NCBI RefSeq assembly: GCF_005404945.1
Contig: NZ_BJDG01000004.1
Coordinates: forward strand, 62,001 to 126,000
Source: Lactiplantibacillus pingfangensis
GTDB lineage: Bacteria; Bacillota; Bacilli; Lactobacillales; Lactobacillaceae
Direction of reading: 5' to 3'
Length of the DNA: 64,000 bases
In this document: positions 26,032 through 34,906 of the stretch, piece by piece
Layout of the letters: every line of letters starts with the position of its first letter
Position numbering within the stretch: position 1 is the stretch's first letter
The notes under the pieces: generated by a model
The model's database searches: none
What the model was told of the DNA's origin: nothing
Seen by the model: the letters and a program-made list of their open reading frames with translations, nothing else
Position numbers and translations under genes: made by a program

Positions 26032-26862
26032 TTAGGCAAAAGTTGCTAATTGCTTTTTCGTCAAGGTTTCGTTCATACGACCACTACGGAAGCCACCCAA
26101 ATCTAAGGTGACATAGCGGAAGCCTAATGATTGTAATTGACGATTGACGCGGTCATTGAAGACTAAGAAGTCCCCAATCCGGGCTTCTGGTAATTCGATC
26201 CGGGCGATGTCTTCATGGTAACGAACCCGCACCGTTGGGAAACCAAGGCTGCGTAAGTACTTTTCAGCTGCCATGACTTGGGCGACATTTTCATGCGTTA
26301 AGGTCGTGCCATAAGGGAAGCGTGACGCAACTGAACATGAAGCAACTTTGTTCCAGTTCGTTAAGCCCAATTCTTGTGATAAGGCTCGGACGTCTACCTT
26401 GTAAAAATCAGCTTCTTGTAACAAACTCCGTGCACCAGCTTCGGTCCGCGCTTTCATCCCGGGACGGTAATCTTGTTCATCATTTTTGATCAACCCATCT
26501 AAGACCGCGTGGCTGCCTTCAGCAGCGGCCATGTCGTTCAAACGGTCGTAGAACATCTTTTTCGCATAATACCAGCTATCTGGCGTGTTATGTTCAATGT
26601 GCGTTTCGCTTAAGTAATCCAAAGTTGTGGTTTTAACGTTGGCACCTAATTCTTCAGCCAAACTAACGGCTTTATCGAATTCTTCATCCGTAAATAATTC
26701 AGAATTGGCGATAACTGCAGTGACATTGTCGCGACCTAGCGTTTCTAAGGCCATTTTCAAAACTAAGGTACTGTCGATCCCACCAGAGAAAGCGACCGTT
26801 ACCTTTGCTAATTGTTTCAATGAGTCTTTCAATGCTGCTTTTTTCGTTGCTAATCCTGTCAT
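26032..26862 (-). CDS. larE: LarE, sulfur-inserting enzyme of nickel-pincer cofactor synthesis
   Basis: 276 residues, the L. plantarum length. The PP-loop FSGGIDST is at residues 25-32. The sacrificial cysteine is Cys176 in SCSVASRFPYG, the position known for L. plantarum LarE. It adenylates the carboxylates of the pyridinium precursor and donates sulfur from its own cysteine, in the cytoplasm. Last gene of the lar operon, followed by the operon terminator. Confidence 0.97.
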   Translation of the reverse strand: MTGLATKKAALKDSLKQLAKVTVAFSGGIDSTLVLKMALETLGRDNVTAVIANSELFTDEEFDKAVSLAEELGANVKTTTLDYLSETHIEHNTPDSWYYAKKMFYDRLNDMAAAEGSHAVLDGLIKNDEQDYRPGMKARTEAGARSLLQEADFYKVDVRALSQELGLTNWNKVASCSVASRFPYGTTLTHENVAQVMAAEKYLRSLGFPTVRVRYHEDIARIELPEARIGDFLVFNDRVNRQLQSLGFRYVTLDLGGFRSGRMNETLTKKQLATFA

Positions 26863-26945
26863 AATAAATTGACCCTCTTCTATTTTATTTATAAAATAAT
26901 GCTGAAATAATTGCCAAATAACTTAAACCGACTAATCAGCAGTCG

Positions 26946-27662
26946 TTAACTAATGCCGAAAAAGCCATGCATGAACCATGCTGCTAATGCTGCGCCCACA
27001 AATGGCGCAATCCCGGGCACCAAAATACCGTACTGCCAATCGTTATCGGCTTTATTCGTAATCGGTAAGATCGCATGCGCAATTCTGGGTCCCATATCCC
27101 GGGCCAAATTCATCGCAAATCCAGTTGGGCCACCGAGTCCCATCCCGATTGCCCAAACAAGTAACCCAACCCCAATTGGCACGACCCCTGGCGTCTTAAC
27201 GGTTGAAATCGCTAAAATACCCGCAATAAAAATAAAGGTATCAAAACACTCCACAAAAAAGTTCCGTGGTAAGTTGCGAATTGCCGGTGAGGTACTGAAT
27301 AAATTACGAATCGTAATCGGTGAAATTTCACCAGCCGAAGTTTTAAAATGATCGGCATACATGAACCAAACAATCACAGCGCCGGCCACACCGCCTAAGA
27401 CTTCCGCCACTGAATACGGCACAAACACCGTCCACGGAAGATTTCCTAATAAACACTGAGCCAAGACCATGGCCGGATTAATTGACACATTTCCAAAGAT
27501 GAACAATGAAATGGTGATCCCAAATCCCCAAGTCGTAATGGCAAAAATGTGTCCAGAGCCACGATACTTAGTGCCTTTCAACACGGTACTACAATGAACC
27601 CCGACTCCAAAAATAATCATGAGGGCCGTCCCCATAAATTCTGCAATTAATTGATGTAACAA
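26946..27662 (-). CDS. larD: LarD, lactic-acid channel of the aquaglyceroporin family
   Basis: 238 residues with six membrane helices and two re-entrant loops. The first asparagine motif is INPAMV near 68; the second is NLARD near 190, a variant of NPARD seen in GlpF-type lactate channels. In the lar operon this protein lets D- and L-lactate cross the membrane so that LarA can act. It starts three bases after larC2 ends. Confidence 0.93.
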   Translation of the reverse strand: MLHQLIAEFMGTALMIIFGVGVHCSTVLKGTKYRGSGHIFAITTWGFGITISLFIFGNVSINPAMVLAQCLLGNLPWTVFVPYSVAEVLGGVAGAVIVWFMYADHFKTSAGEISPITIRNLFSTSPAIRNLPRNFFVECFDTFIFIAGILAISTVKTPGVVPIGVGLLVWAIGMGLGGPTGFAMNLARDMGPRIAHAILPITNKADNDWQYGILVPGIAPFVGAALAAWFMHGFFGIS

Positions 27663-27665
27663 AAC

Positions 27666-28145
27666 TCATTTCTCCTTGCTTGTCTGACCAGCGGCGGCTA
27701 AGGCCGCCTGATAAACGGTCATCAACGGGATATTCGCAGCTTGAGCCAAGCGGGCACAATCAGCGTATTCGGGTGTCTTTTTTTCAAGATCACCATAACT
27801 GGCAACCTTCAGATGAACGGGACCAAAAGCCGTTTGAACAACGATGAAATGTCGTTTCATAATGGTCCGTTGCCAAGTTTGATAGCGGACCCCAACCGTA
27901 CTCGTCTCTGCCAAAATGATCTTTGTTAACAATTCTCGCGCCTGAGGATTGCCCAACACAGATAGTTTAGTTGCCGGCCGATTCTTCTTCATTTGAATCG
28001 GCGTAAAGTACACGTCAAATGCGCCCACATCTAATAGTTTCGCCATCACATAACCCAAGCCCTCGCCAGTTTGATCGTCTAAATTAGCTTCAATCAACAA
28101 AACGGCGTCTTTAGTCTGCGTGACGACTTGCTGACTTAGTTTTTT
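27666..28145 (-). CDS. larC2: LarC2, C-terminal part of the frameshifted LarC cyclometallase
   Basis: The frame is open from within the larC1 poly-A tract to the stop at 27666, roughly 155 residues; an internal TTG at 28100 has no ribosome site. The protein continues LarC1 after a -1 shift (KLSQQVV, then LIEANLDDQTGEGLGYVM). LarC uses CTP to insert nickel into the dithiolated pyridinium ring, forming the metal-carbon bond. The C-terminal region is needed for activity in L. plantarum LarC. Its position and frame match the known larC1/larC2 arrangement. Confidence 0.92.
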   Translation of the reverse strand, partial: KKLSQQVVTQTKDAVLLIEANLDDQTGEGLGYVMAKLLDVGAFDVYFTPIQMKKNRPATKLSVLGNPQARELLTKIILAETSTVGVRYQTWQRTIMKRHFIVVQTAFGPVHLKVASYGDLEKKTPEYADCARLAQAANIPLMTVYQAALAAAGQTSKEK

Positions 28146-28933
28146 TTTTCAAAAAGGATTGCGCGTAAGGCGTTAAAGCCACCGGTATCACGTTTGCCAA
28201 AGCCATAACCAATTTTGGTTGGCGTTGCCGCCGTGGGGAGTGGCCCAAATTCAGACACTAAGGTTTTAACTAGCCCCATCCCAGTTGGGGTAATCAGTTC
28301 CGTCTGAATATCTAACCGTTGCTTAATTGGCACCTGGCTGTCAACGCGCATTTGCATCACGGCAGGAACTGGTACTGGCATTTGCCCATGCGCCACGTTG
28401 ATAAATCCCGAGCCGTCCGTCAATGGTGACGCAATCAACTGATCAATCTTCATCAGTTCTAACGCCACACAACAACCCACGATGTCTACGATTGAATCCA
28501 GTGCCCCAACTTCATGAAAATGCACTTCGGCTAGTGGCATTTGGTGAACCGTTGCTTCCGCCCGCGCAATTTCAGTAAAGATGTCTTTGGCCTGTTTAAT
28601 GACAACTGGTGATAACTCACTAGCATCAATCAAGGCCAAAATATCGCTTAAATGTCGCGCATCATGATGATGGTGGCCAGCATCTACGGTATGACCGGCA
28701 TGATGATGGGTTTCAACGAAACCGTGGTCTTTACCACCCGCGATAACCACATCAAAACTAGTCCCATAAATACTACTTTTGGCTAACCGTTCTTGAGTTA
28801 ACTCGTAACCTGCCACTGGCAATTTTTTGAGTTCCTGTTTCAAAGCTTCAAAGTCGAGTCCTAAATCTAACATGGCGCCTAAAAACATATCGCCACTAAT
28901 GCCAGAAAAGGCGTCCAAATAAAGTGTTCTCAT
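28136..28933 (-). CDS. larC1: LarC1, N-terminal part of the nickel-inserting cyclometallase
   Basis: 265 residues, opening LYLDAFSGISGDMFLGAMLD, the LarC family start. A histidine-rich loop around residue 75-95 (HHHAGH, GHHHHDARH) is a likely nickel-binding segment. It ends in FEKKN and TAA directly after a run of ten A, the site where ribosomes shift by -1 to make full-length LarC with the larC2 frame. Both LarC1 alone and the fusion are expected products. Confidence 0.95.
   Translation of the reverse strand: MRTLYLDAFSGISGDMFLGAMLDLGLDFEALKQELKKLPVAGYELTQERLAKSSIYGTSFDVVIAGGKDHGFVETHHHAGHTVDAGHHHHDARHLSDILALIDASELSPVVIKQAKDIFTEIARAEATVHQMPLAEVHFHEVGALDSIVDIVGCCVALELMKIDQLIASPLTDGSGFINVAHGQMPVPVPAVMQMRVDSQVPIKQRLDIQTELITPTGMGLVKTLVSEFGPLPTAATPTKIGYGFGKRDTGGFNALRAILFEKKN
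28138..28149 (-). other. Programmed ribosomal frameshift site in larC
   Basis: On the minus strand GAA is followed by ten A, then CTAAG. The zero frame reads GAA AAA AAA AAC TAA; the larC2 frame reads on through CTA AGT CAG, one base back. Programmed frameshifting of larC is established in L. plantarum, and the same arrangement is seen here. Confidence 0.9.
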
Positions 28934-28951
28934 TTTTTTAGTTGTCCTCCT

Positions 28952-29692
28952 CTACAATTGATTGATCATACTAGCGGAATAGGCCGCACCAAACCCATTA
29001 TCAATGTTCACCACCGTAATTCCCGACGCACAACTATTTAACATGGTGAGTAATGCCGTCATGCCTTGAAAGTTAGTGCCATAGCCGATACTGGTTGGGA
29101 CAGCAATCAGTGGTTTGTCAATTAAGCCCCCAACCACACTTGCTAACGCCCCTTCCATGCCGGCAATGACAATCACAACTTTTGCGCCGCGAATCACGTC
29201 CAACCGGGCAAAAAGCCGCTGAATACCCGCAACGCCAACGTCGTAAACCCGTTCAACGCGGTTACCAAAAGTCTCGGCCGTGATTGCTGCTTCTTCTGCA
29301 ACCGGTACATCCGACGTGCCAGCCGTCACAATTGCAATATAATCATCACTGGCTGGTGTTGGTCTCGCGCCAACGATCATACAGCGAGCAGTTTCATCAT
29401 AGACGGCCTGCGGGAGTGCGGCTTTAATCACTGCAAATTTTTCAGCAGACAGTCTAGTCGTTAAAATCGGCGCGCTCTGCGCTGACATGGCTCGATTGAT
29501 CCCGATGATCTGTTCAGCAGTTTTCCCAGCACCATAAACGACTTCTGGGAAACCATTGCGACGTTGTCGATCCAAGTCAACTGCGGCAAAACCTAGATCA
29601 GCCACTTGAGTTCCGGCCAATTGTTGGGTCGCGAGCGTTGGACTAACTTTTCCAGCGGCGACTGCTTCTAAAATTTCCAGGGTTGTTTTCAT
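28952..29692 (-). CDS. larB: LarB, carboxylase/hydrolase of nickel-pincer cofactor synthesis
   Basis: 246 residues. The C-terminal half resembles PurE-type AIR carboxylase ([19 protein letters not shown] near 115, [14 protein letters not shown] near 205). LarB carboxylates nicotinic acid adenine dinucleotide and splits off AMP, making the dicarboxylate that LarE sulfurates. The start codon overlaps the larA stop in TAATG, so translation is coupled. Confidence 0.96.
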   Translation of the reverse strand: MKTTLEILEAVAAGKVSPTLATQQLAGTQVADLGFAAVDLDRQRRNGFPEVVYGAGKTAEQIIGINRAMSAQSAPILTTRLSAEKFAVIKAALPQAVYDETARCMIVGARPTPASDDYIAIVTAGTSDVPVAEEAAITAETFGNRVERVYDVGVAGIQRLFARLDVIRGAKVVIVIAGMEGALASVVGGLIDKPLIAVPTSIGYGTNFQGMTALLTMLNSCASGITVVNIDNGFGAAYSASMINQL

Positions 29693-30966
29693 TACTTAAC
29701 GATGACACCTAAGCCGTCAGGGACAACTGTGACCTTCGCCGATTGACCTTCCCGTGCATAGGCTTTGGCCATAGCTTCTTCAATTGAAGTTGCTAATTCC
29801 ATGTGCATGCCAGTAATCAACGCTGGGTCAACTAAATCTGACACAAAAATAACATGATGATGTACAAGAATCCGGGCGAAGATTTGAGCCGTCCATTGAT
29901 CAGGAATCGTCTTTGAACGTGGCGTATTAACCGCTTGATCCAAAAAGTCCTTAGGATCGTCGACATCGGCCAAGTTGTGGAAAAAGCCTTCACCACCGTG
30001 TCCGTCACGTGCACCGGCAACCATAACGATTGTGCCGCCTTCTTTGTTCGTGGCTTCGGCAGCGGTCATGCCTTTAACGGCTTGGTAAATATTTTGGTCT
30101 AATGGGTAGCCACCATTCGTTGAAATGGCAATATCACTTTGGATACCAGGAACGCTCGACAACTCTTGAACGAAGTCACAACCCACTTTATGGGCCGCTT
30201 CCATGTCACCAGCAAAAGAACCGATGATTTTCTTATCTTCGTCCAAAACCACGTTCAAAATAAAGGCTAAATTGGCGGTCCGGGCAGCATAAACCATGTC
30301 TTTATGAATTGGGTTATGCATTAAATTCCCGGTCCGAGCCTTAGATGAATTAATAAATTCGCCAGAATGATTGGCTAAAATGGTCCGATATGAGGCAACC
30401 CCAGGTAAAACAGACTTCCGTCCACCGGAAAAACCAGCGAAGAAATGGGATTCAATGAATCCTTCTGAAATCAACAAGTCGGCTTCTGCGGCAACCTTGT
30501 TAATAATACAATCGCCACCTGAAGGCAACTGGCCAATTTTAACCATGGCGTCATCATCGGTAGACACATGCATCACGATTTCTTCATTAGCAACGATTTC
30601 TTCGCCATATTTGTTAACTAATTCTTCATGGGTTGATGGCCGATGAAAACCGGTTGCCACCAAAATGCGAATGCGTGCGTCTGGCGCAACCGAACGCAAG
30701 CGCCGTAATAAGATTGGTGTCATGATATGTGAAGGGACAGGCCGCGTATGGTCAGAACTAATAATGACAATATTCTGCTTTCCTTTAGCGAGCGTTTCTA
30801 ATGACGCTGAACCGATCGGATGATCTAATGACTTCTCGACCGTTTCCGCTTCTGTTAACTTGTTATGATATGTTGCTGCTTCAGAAACAAGCTTACCGGC
30901 AAAGTTTTCATCCGGAATTTCAACCGTGATGGTCTTTTTGTCATAGGGTAACTTAATTTTAACCAT
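29692..30966 (-). CDS. larA: LarA, nickel-dependent lactate racemase
   Basis: 424 residues from the ATG at 30966, which has GAGG at 12 bases and gives the L. plantarum length; the ATG four codons earlier abuts the ribosome site. With this start the known functional residues fall exactly on His108 (ATGFHRP), His174 (IESHFFAG), Lys184 (GGRKSVLPG, covalent cofactor attachment) and His200 (ILANHSGEF, nickel ligand). It interconverts D- and L-lactate, supplying D-lactate for cell-wall precursors ending in D-Ala-D-Lac. First gene of the operon. Several residues differ from L. plantarum as I remember it, suggesting a sister species. Confidence 0.97.
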   Translation of the reverse strand: MVKIKLPYDKKTITVEIPDENFAGKLVSEAATYHNKLTEAETVEKSLDHPIGSASLETLAKGKQNIVIISSDHTRPVPSHIMTPILLRRLRSVAPDARIRILVATGFHRPSTHEELVNKYGEEIVANEEIVMHVSTDDDAMVKIGQLPSGGDCIINKVAAEADLLISEGFIESHFFAGFSGGRKSVLPGVASYRTILANHSGEFINSSKARTGNLMHNPIHKDMVYAARTANLAFILNVVLDEDKKIIGSFAGDMEAAHKVGCDFVQELSSVPGIQSDIAISTNGGYPLDQNIYQAVKGMTAAEATNKEGGTIVMVAGARDGHGGEGFFHNLADVDDPKDFLDQAVNTPRSKTIPDQWTAQIFARILVHHHVIFVSDLVDPALITGMHMELATSIEEAMAKAYAREGQSAKVTVVPDGLGVIVK

Positions 30967-31047
30967 GTTTATGGGCATCCTCTTTCAAAATAATGATTTT
31001 TTGCGCATGACCATTGTTATACACGTCCTTTTAATTGCTGTCTGTTA

Positions 31048-31092
31048 CATTTAAAGTTTTCAAAAACGATTAACAAATGTATACTTTAAATG
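31048..31092. promoter_or_regulatory. Candidate Lar box inverted repeat between larA and larR
   Basis: CATTTAAAGT (31048-31057) and ACTTTAAATG (31083-31092) are exact inverted copies 25 bases apart in the divergent spacer. LarR is known to act on a palindromic Lar box upstream of larA; this pair is the best match in position and symmetry. Assigning it to LarR is inference. Confidence 0.6.
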
Positions 31093-31213
31093 CGGTAGCC
31101 ACGATTGCGAAAGATTAGTATGCTTTTCTAAAGTAATTTGGCCCGCACCTGACAACTAAGTAAAATTAGTGCCGGGCGACACCCAAATTTACTAATGAAA
31201 GAACTGACCTAAG

Positions 31214-31879
31214 ATGGTTTTAACTGATATTGAATATTTATTGAGTTATTTGGAAGTCCACCACGTCCCCACGATTCGCAAAAAGCGCCATACTTATTTG
31301 ACGTATCACGGATTAGCGGAACATTATACTTATGTTTTAAAAGATGGTGTGATTAAAAATAGCATTATTTTGCAAGATGGTCGCGAGTTCAACCTCTCCT
31401 ACATTGCGAAACCAGATGTCATCTCTTTATTACGAGATGAAGTCTCGCGTTCAACTGATCAGCCCTTCAATGTGCGCATCGAATCTGACTATGCGACTTT
31501 TTACCAGATTAATCGGGTTGATTTTTGGAAATATGTGAACAGCACCGATGAATTGCAAAATTATGTTAAAAACTACTATCGTAAAAAGTTATCCGAAAAT
31601 ATTTCTCGTCTACAACGGATGGTCATGAATGGTAAAAAGGGCGCAATTTGTGCCTTTATTTATAGCCTCGTGGATCTGTTTGGCCGAAAAACAACGGGGG
31701 GCCTTTTGATTGATTTCGTGGTAACTAATGATGATATTGCTGGCTTCTGCGGCATCAGTTCTCGCAGCAGTGTCAACCGCATGTTATCTGAGCTCCGCGC
31801 CGATGGGGTTTTACTTGTTAAAAATCATAAATTCATTATTCAGGACCTCAGTTACCTCTTAGATCAAATCGCAAATTAG
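31214..31879 (+). CDS. larR: LarR, Crp/Fnr-family regulator of the lar operon
   Basis: 221 residues. The N-terminal half is a beta-rich effector domain (YTYVLKDGVIKNSIILQDGR near 38). The C-terminal half is a winged helix-turn-helix: TNDDIAGFCGISSRSSVNRM near 175 is the recognition segment. In L. plantarum LarR activates larA-E in response to L-lactate and the L/D ratio. It is divergent from larA and followed 15 bases later by the nickel importer genes, as in L. plantarum. Confidence 0.93.
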   Translation: MVLTDIEYLLSYLEVHHVPTIRKKRHTYLTYHGLAEHYTYVLKDGVIKNSIILQDGREFNLSYIAKPDVISLLRDEVSRSTDQPFNVRIESDYATFYQINRVDFWKYVNSTDELQNYVKNYYRKKLSENISRLQRMVMNGKKGAICAFIYSLVDLFGRKTTGGLLIDFVVTNDDIAGFCGISSRSSVNRMLSELRADGVLLVKNHKFIIQDLSYLLDQIAN

Positions 31880-31894
31880 AAGAGGTGCTCATCC

Positions 31895-32878
31895 GTGCAT
31901 ATCCCGGATAACTATTTAAGTCCTGCCACCTGTGGCACATTAGTTTTAGCAGTGGCGCCCGTTTGGACTGTCGCCGTCATTAAAGTTAAAGCCCAGGTCA
32001 AAGCCAAACGTGAAACGTTACCGATGCTTGGCATTGCCGCGTCGTTAGCCTTCTTAATCATGATGTTTAACTTACCAATTCCAGGAGGCACGACCGCCCA
32101 TGCCGTCGGTGGCACGTTGTTAGCAGTCCTAATTGGGCCCTGGGCCGCTGTTCTGGCGCTGACCGTCACCTTACTATTGCAAGCACTATTATTTGGTGAT
32201 GGTGGGATCTTGGCCTTTGGCGCCAATGCACTTAACATGGCCGTTATCATGCCAATGGTCGGCTATGCCTGCTATCGACTGGTACAAAAATGGCGTCATC
32301 CTAAAATTGGCCTCTTTGTTGGCGCTTATTTAGGCATTAATGTGGCCGCCTTAGTCGCGGGAATCGAACTCGGCCTCCAGCCGCTGCTCGCCCACACCGC
32401 TAGTGGCGCGCCGTTATACTGTCCATATGGGTTAAATGTGACCGTTCCAGCAATGTTGGCGGCACATTTACTCGTTGCCGGCTGGGTGGAAGCTATTTTT
32501 ACAATACTCGTTTATCAATTTGTCGCTAAAGTTGCCCCAACTAATCTCTACACCCCCACGCCAACCCAATCACGGCGGCCATGGGCTTACTTATTAGGTG
32601 GTCTGGTCCTACTTTCACCACTTGGATTGCTTGCTAGCAACACGGCTTGGGGCGAGTGGTCTCCCGCTGAATTAAAACAACGCTTGGTGGCACAACATCT
32701 TAGTCAGCAAGGCCCACAAGGGATGGTTCGAGGCTTACATTTTAAGGCGTTGTTCCAAGACTATACGATTGGTAATTTGCCAATTAGTGTTGGCTATATC
32801 TTGTCAGCAGTTACGGCAGTTCTAATCTTCTTGCTTTTAATGCGGGGGCTTCAACATGACACTCAAACAACCAAATAA
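31895..32878 (+). CDS. larMN: LarMN, nickel-specific ECF-type transporter membrane component
   Basis: 327 residues, GTG start. It begins MHIPDNYLSPATCG: the Met-His-Ile-Pro opening of CbiM/NikM proteins places His2 as a metal ligand. Residues 1-210 are the CbiM domain with HAVGGTLLAVLIGPW near 70 and FGDGGILAFGANALNMA near 105. Residues 225-327 are a fused CbiN/NikN-like part ending in one membrane helix. It brings in nickel for the LarA cofactor and overlaps larQ by 23 bases. Confidence 0.93.
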   Translation: MHIPDNYLSPATCGTLVLAVAPVWTVAVIKVKAQVKAKRETLPMLGIAASLAFLIMMFNLPIPGGTTAHAVGGTLLAVLIGPWAAVLALTVTLLLQALLFGDGGILAFGANALNMAVIMPMVGYACYRLVQKWRHPKIGLFVGAYLGINVAALVAGIELGLQPLLAHTASGAPLYCPYGLNVTVPAMLAAHLLVAGWVEAIFTILVYQFVAKVAPTNLYTPTPTQSRRPWAYLLGGLVLLSPLGLLASNTAWGEWSPAELKQRLVAQHLSQQGPQGMVRGLHFKALFQDYTIGNLPISVGYILSAVTAVLIFLLLMRGLQHDTQTTK

Positions 32879-33686
32879 ACTACCAGATTGGCTTGAACAA
32901 CCCAATCAACTTAGCAGTCAGCGACAACGGCATAATTTTTTGGCGCATAATCAACAACATTTACAGCAATTATTAGCCCGACTTTCACAACCGCTACCCG
33001 CAGTGCAATCAAAAAAATGGCAACTGAGTCCGGCCATGAGTTTAGTGCGCTTAGGAATCTTAGTGCTATTGATTGCGTTAACGAACAATACCGGCTGGCT
33101 TTGGCTACTGGGACTGCTGATCGCCGGTCATTTACTGTTACTATCCCCGTCCCAGTTCCGGCGTTTTTGCCGTAGTTGGCTGATGAGTACCGTAATCGCC
33201 TTACTCATCGTCTTACCCAGTTACTGGTTGGTCGGATCAGCAACAGTTTTATTGTTTGGATTTAAAACTGGCTTGATTTTAGCCAGCACGCAGTATTATC
33301 GTCTGACGACGACCTTTCAAGCCCTGTTATCCGGCTTAAAAGCCTTACACTGTCCTAATATACTAATTATGACCTTGGCCATCGCCATCACATACTTACG
33401 CATGCTTGGCCATTATTTATTGCAAACGATGCAGGCACTAGACATGCGGCTGGTTGCGCCGGCTAAGCATCCCTATCGTTTAATTGGAACCCTTTTTGGC
33501 AATCTATTTTTGAAAAGTCAGGCCTATGCGCTAGAACTTTACGCCGCCATGGAAGCGCGCGGCTTTAATGGTCATTACGTTAATCAGCCAACCACTACCA
33601 ATCGTTGGCATGACGTTTTGACGCTGACGCCTTACTTAGTTTTGGTCACCTTGTTTATCTTTGGGAGATATTATGGCATTAATTAA
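32856..33686 (+). CDS. larQ: LarQ, ECF transporter transmembrane (T) component
   Basis: 276 residues. Several membrane helices and the coupling-helix region ALDMRLVAPAKHPYR near 200 and LYAAMEARGFNGHY near 228; the A-M-E-A-R-G-F motif is the ATPase-docking signature of CbiQ/EcfT proteins. It joins LarMN to the ATPase LarO. It overlaps both neighbours, so the three subunits are translationally coupled. Confidence 0.92.
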   Translation: MTLKQPNKLPDWLEQPNQLSSQRQRHNFLAHNQQHLQQLLARLSQPLPAVQSKKWQLSPAMSLVRLGILVLLIALTNNTGWLWLLGLLIAGHLLLLSPSQFRRFCRSWLMSTVIALLIVLPSYWLVGSATVLLFGFKTGLILASTQYYRLTTTFQALLSGLKALHCPNILIMTLAIAITYLRMLGHYLLQTMQALDMRLVAPAKHPYRLIGTLFGNLFLKSQAYALELYAAMEARGFNGHYVNQPTTTNRWHDVLTLTPYLVLVTLFIFGRYYGIN

Positions 33687-34404
33687 ATTGACAGCATTGA
33701 GTTATGATTATCCGAATACGCGTGGCTTAGACCAGCTCAACCTTGAAATCAACAGTGGTGATTTCGTTTGTTTAATGGGACCGAATGGCTCTGGGAAATC
33801 CACCTTGTTAAGAATTTTAAGTGGCCTCGAAAATGCCAGTCAGGGCGACTATCATTTCGATGGTCAGGCCATCACCGCTGACTATTTAGCGAACCCTCAA
33901 GACCGGCAACGATTGCATCAACAAATCGGCCTCGTCTTTCAAAATACCGATGTTCAACTTTTCAACACTTCGGTCGCCGAGGAGGTCGCTTTTGGTCCCC
34001 GTCAGCTCGGTTTATCCGATGCCGAGGTTGCACAGCGGGTCACGGATTGTTTAGACCTAACCCACAGTTCAGACTTACGCGAGCGTGTCCCTTATCAGTT
34101 ATCCGGTGGTGAGAAAAAGCGCGTCGCGTTAGCTAGCGTCCTCGCATTGAATCCGAAAGTATTACTTTTAGACGAGCCACTAAATGGCTTAACCATTGCC
34201 GCTCAGCAACAGATGCTGACGCTCTTACAAGCACTGCGGGCAGCTGGTAAAACGATTGTTATGGCAAGTCATAATTTCAAACAAGTGCAAGCCATCGAAC
34301 CACGTTTCGTGATCTTCAACGTTGCTCACCAAATTCAAGCGGACCTCAGTGCCGCCGAATTAGCCGCGCAACCCGAACAACAAGCAGAATTATTGACCTT
34401 ATAA
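33673..34404 (+). CDS. larO: LarO, nickel ECF transporter ATPase
   Basis: 243 residues from the ATG at 33673 after GGGAGA; an earlier TTG contains that ribosome site. Walker A GPNGSGKST near 37, Q-loop FQNTDVQLF, signature LSGGEKKR near 137, Walker B VLLLDEP, H-loop MASHNF. The Q-loop FQNTDVQLF is typical of ECF-type ATPases. It powers nickel uptake with LarMN and LarQ. A strong terminator follows. Confidence 0.93.
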   Translation: MALIKLTALSYDYPNTRGLDQLNLEINSGDFVCLMGPNGSGKSTLLRILSGLENASQGDYHFDGQAITADYLANPQDRQRLHQQIGLVFQNTDVQLFNTSVAEEVAFGPRQLGLSDAEVAQRVTDCLDLTHSSDLRERVPYQLSGGEKKRVALASVLALNPKVLLLDEPLNGLTIAAQQQMLTLLQALRAAGKTIVMASHNFKQVQAIEPRFVIFNVAHQIQADLSAAELAAQPEQQAELLTL

Positions 34405-34415
34405 GAACGCACTGC

Positions 34416-34460
34416 AAAAAAATGGTACCCACAGCTGATCAACTGTGGGTACCATTTTCT
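34416..34460 (+). terminator. Terminator of the larR-MN-Q-O operon
   Basis: AAAATGGTACCCACAG pairs perfectly with CTGTGGGTACCATTTT around an eight-base loop. Confidence 0.9.
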
Positions 34461-34500
34461 ATGTTAATTTTTGAAAACTGCAAGTACAAAAAGAATCGTG

Positions 34501-34891
34501 AACAATATCATATCAGCAACGATTGTTACTAAACTAGACCGCTCCGACAGTCAGAATCGTTGTGCCATGCGGGACAGCCCCAGCCAAAGCGCGGTCTGGA
34601 ACTTCGATTCAAAGCCGATAACCCACGTCTTTGAATCGCCCCGTAAGATTAGGCGGCTAAAAACGCCGGCCAATCTTACCGACACGGCACAACAATTCCG
34701 CCTGCCTACGCTAAGCTTAATAGCTGAAGGTTGAGACTGATAACATCGGTCGTGATGGTGGCGTTACATCGGCTGGTTTTGCCGACGTTACGCCACGGAC
34801 GGTCCGGGACACTTGCGATTTATGCAAGGGTTGCGGGCGAGGTCCAATACGTGTCTGGCTTGGACCGGTCCCACGACCGCATGTTATCAGT
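34501..34891. repeat. Long structured intergenic element, copy A
   Basis: Nearly 400 gene-free bases packed with nested inverted repeats. The first module (34536-34698) has AGACCGC/GCGGTCT (34536, 34591), GTTGTGCC/GGCACAAC (34559, 34686), CGATTCAAAG/CTTTGAATCG (34605, 34629) and GTAAGATT/AATCTTAC (34643, 34672). The second module is closed by a 19-pair stem (34736-34754 with 34872-34891) and contains a 16-base stem (34758-34773 with 34781-34796), CTTGC/GCAAG and GGTCCAA/TTGGACC. Its last 58 bases recur at 57377-57434 with five differences and its left end recurs near 53836. It may be a structured RNA or a MITE-like element; strand unknown. Confidence 0.6.
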
Positions 34892-34906
34892 CGGAAGCGA
34901 CAACCA

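Noticed and set aside
27666-28933. larC as a broken pseudogene
   Set aside because: The split at a poly-A tract with an open -1 frame is the known programmed frameshift of larC, and both halves are well conserved.
34501-34891. tRNA or rRNA fragment in the structured element
   Set aside because: I found no T-arm, anticodon or conserved rRNA core; the pairing pattern is different.
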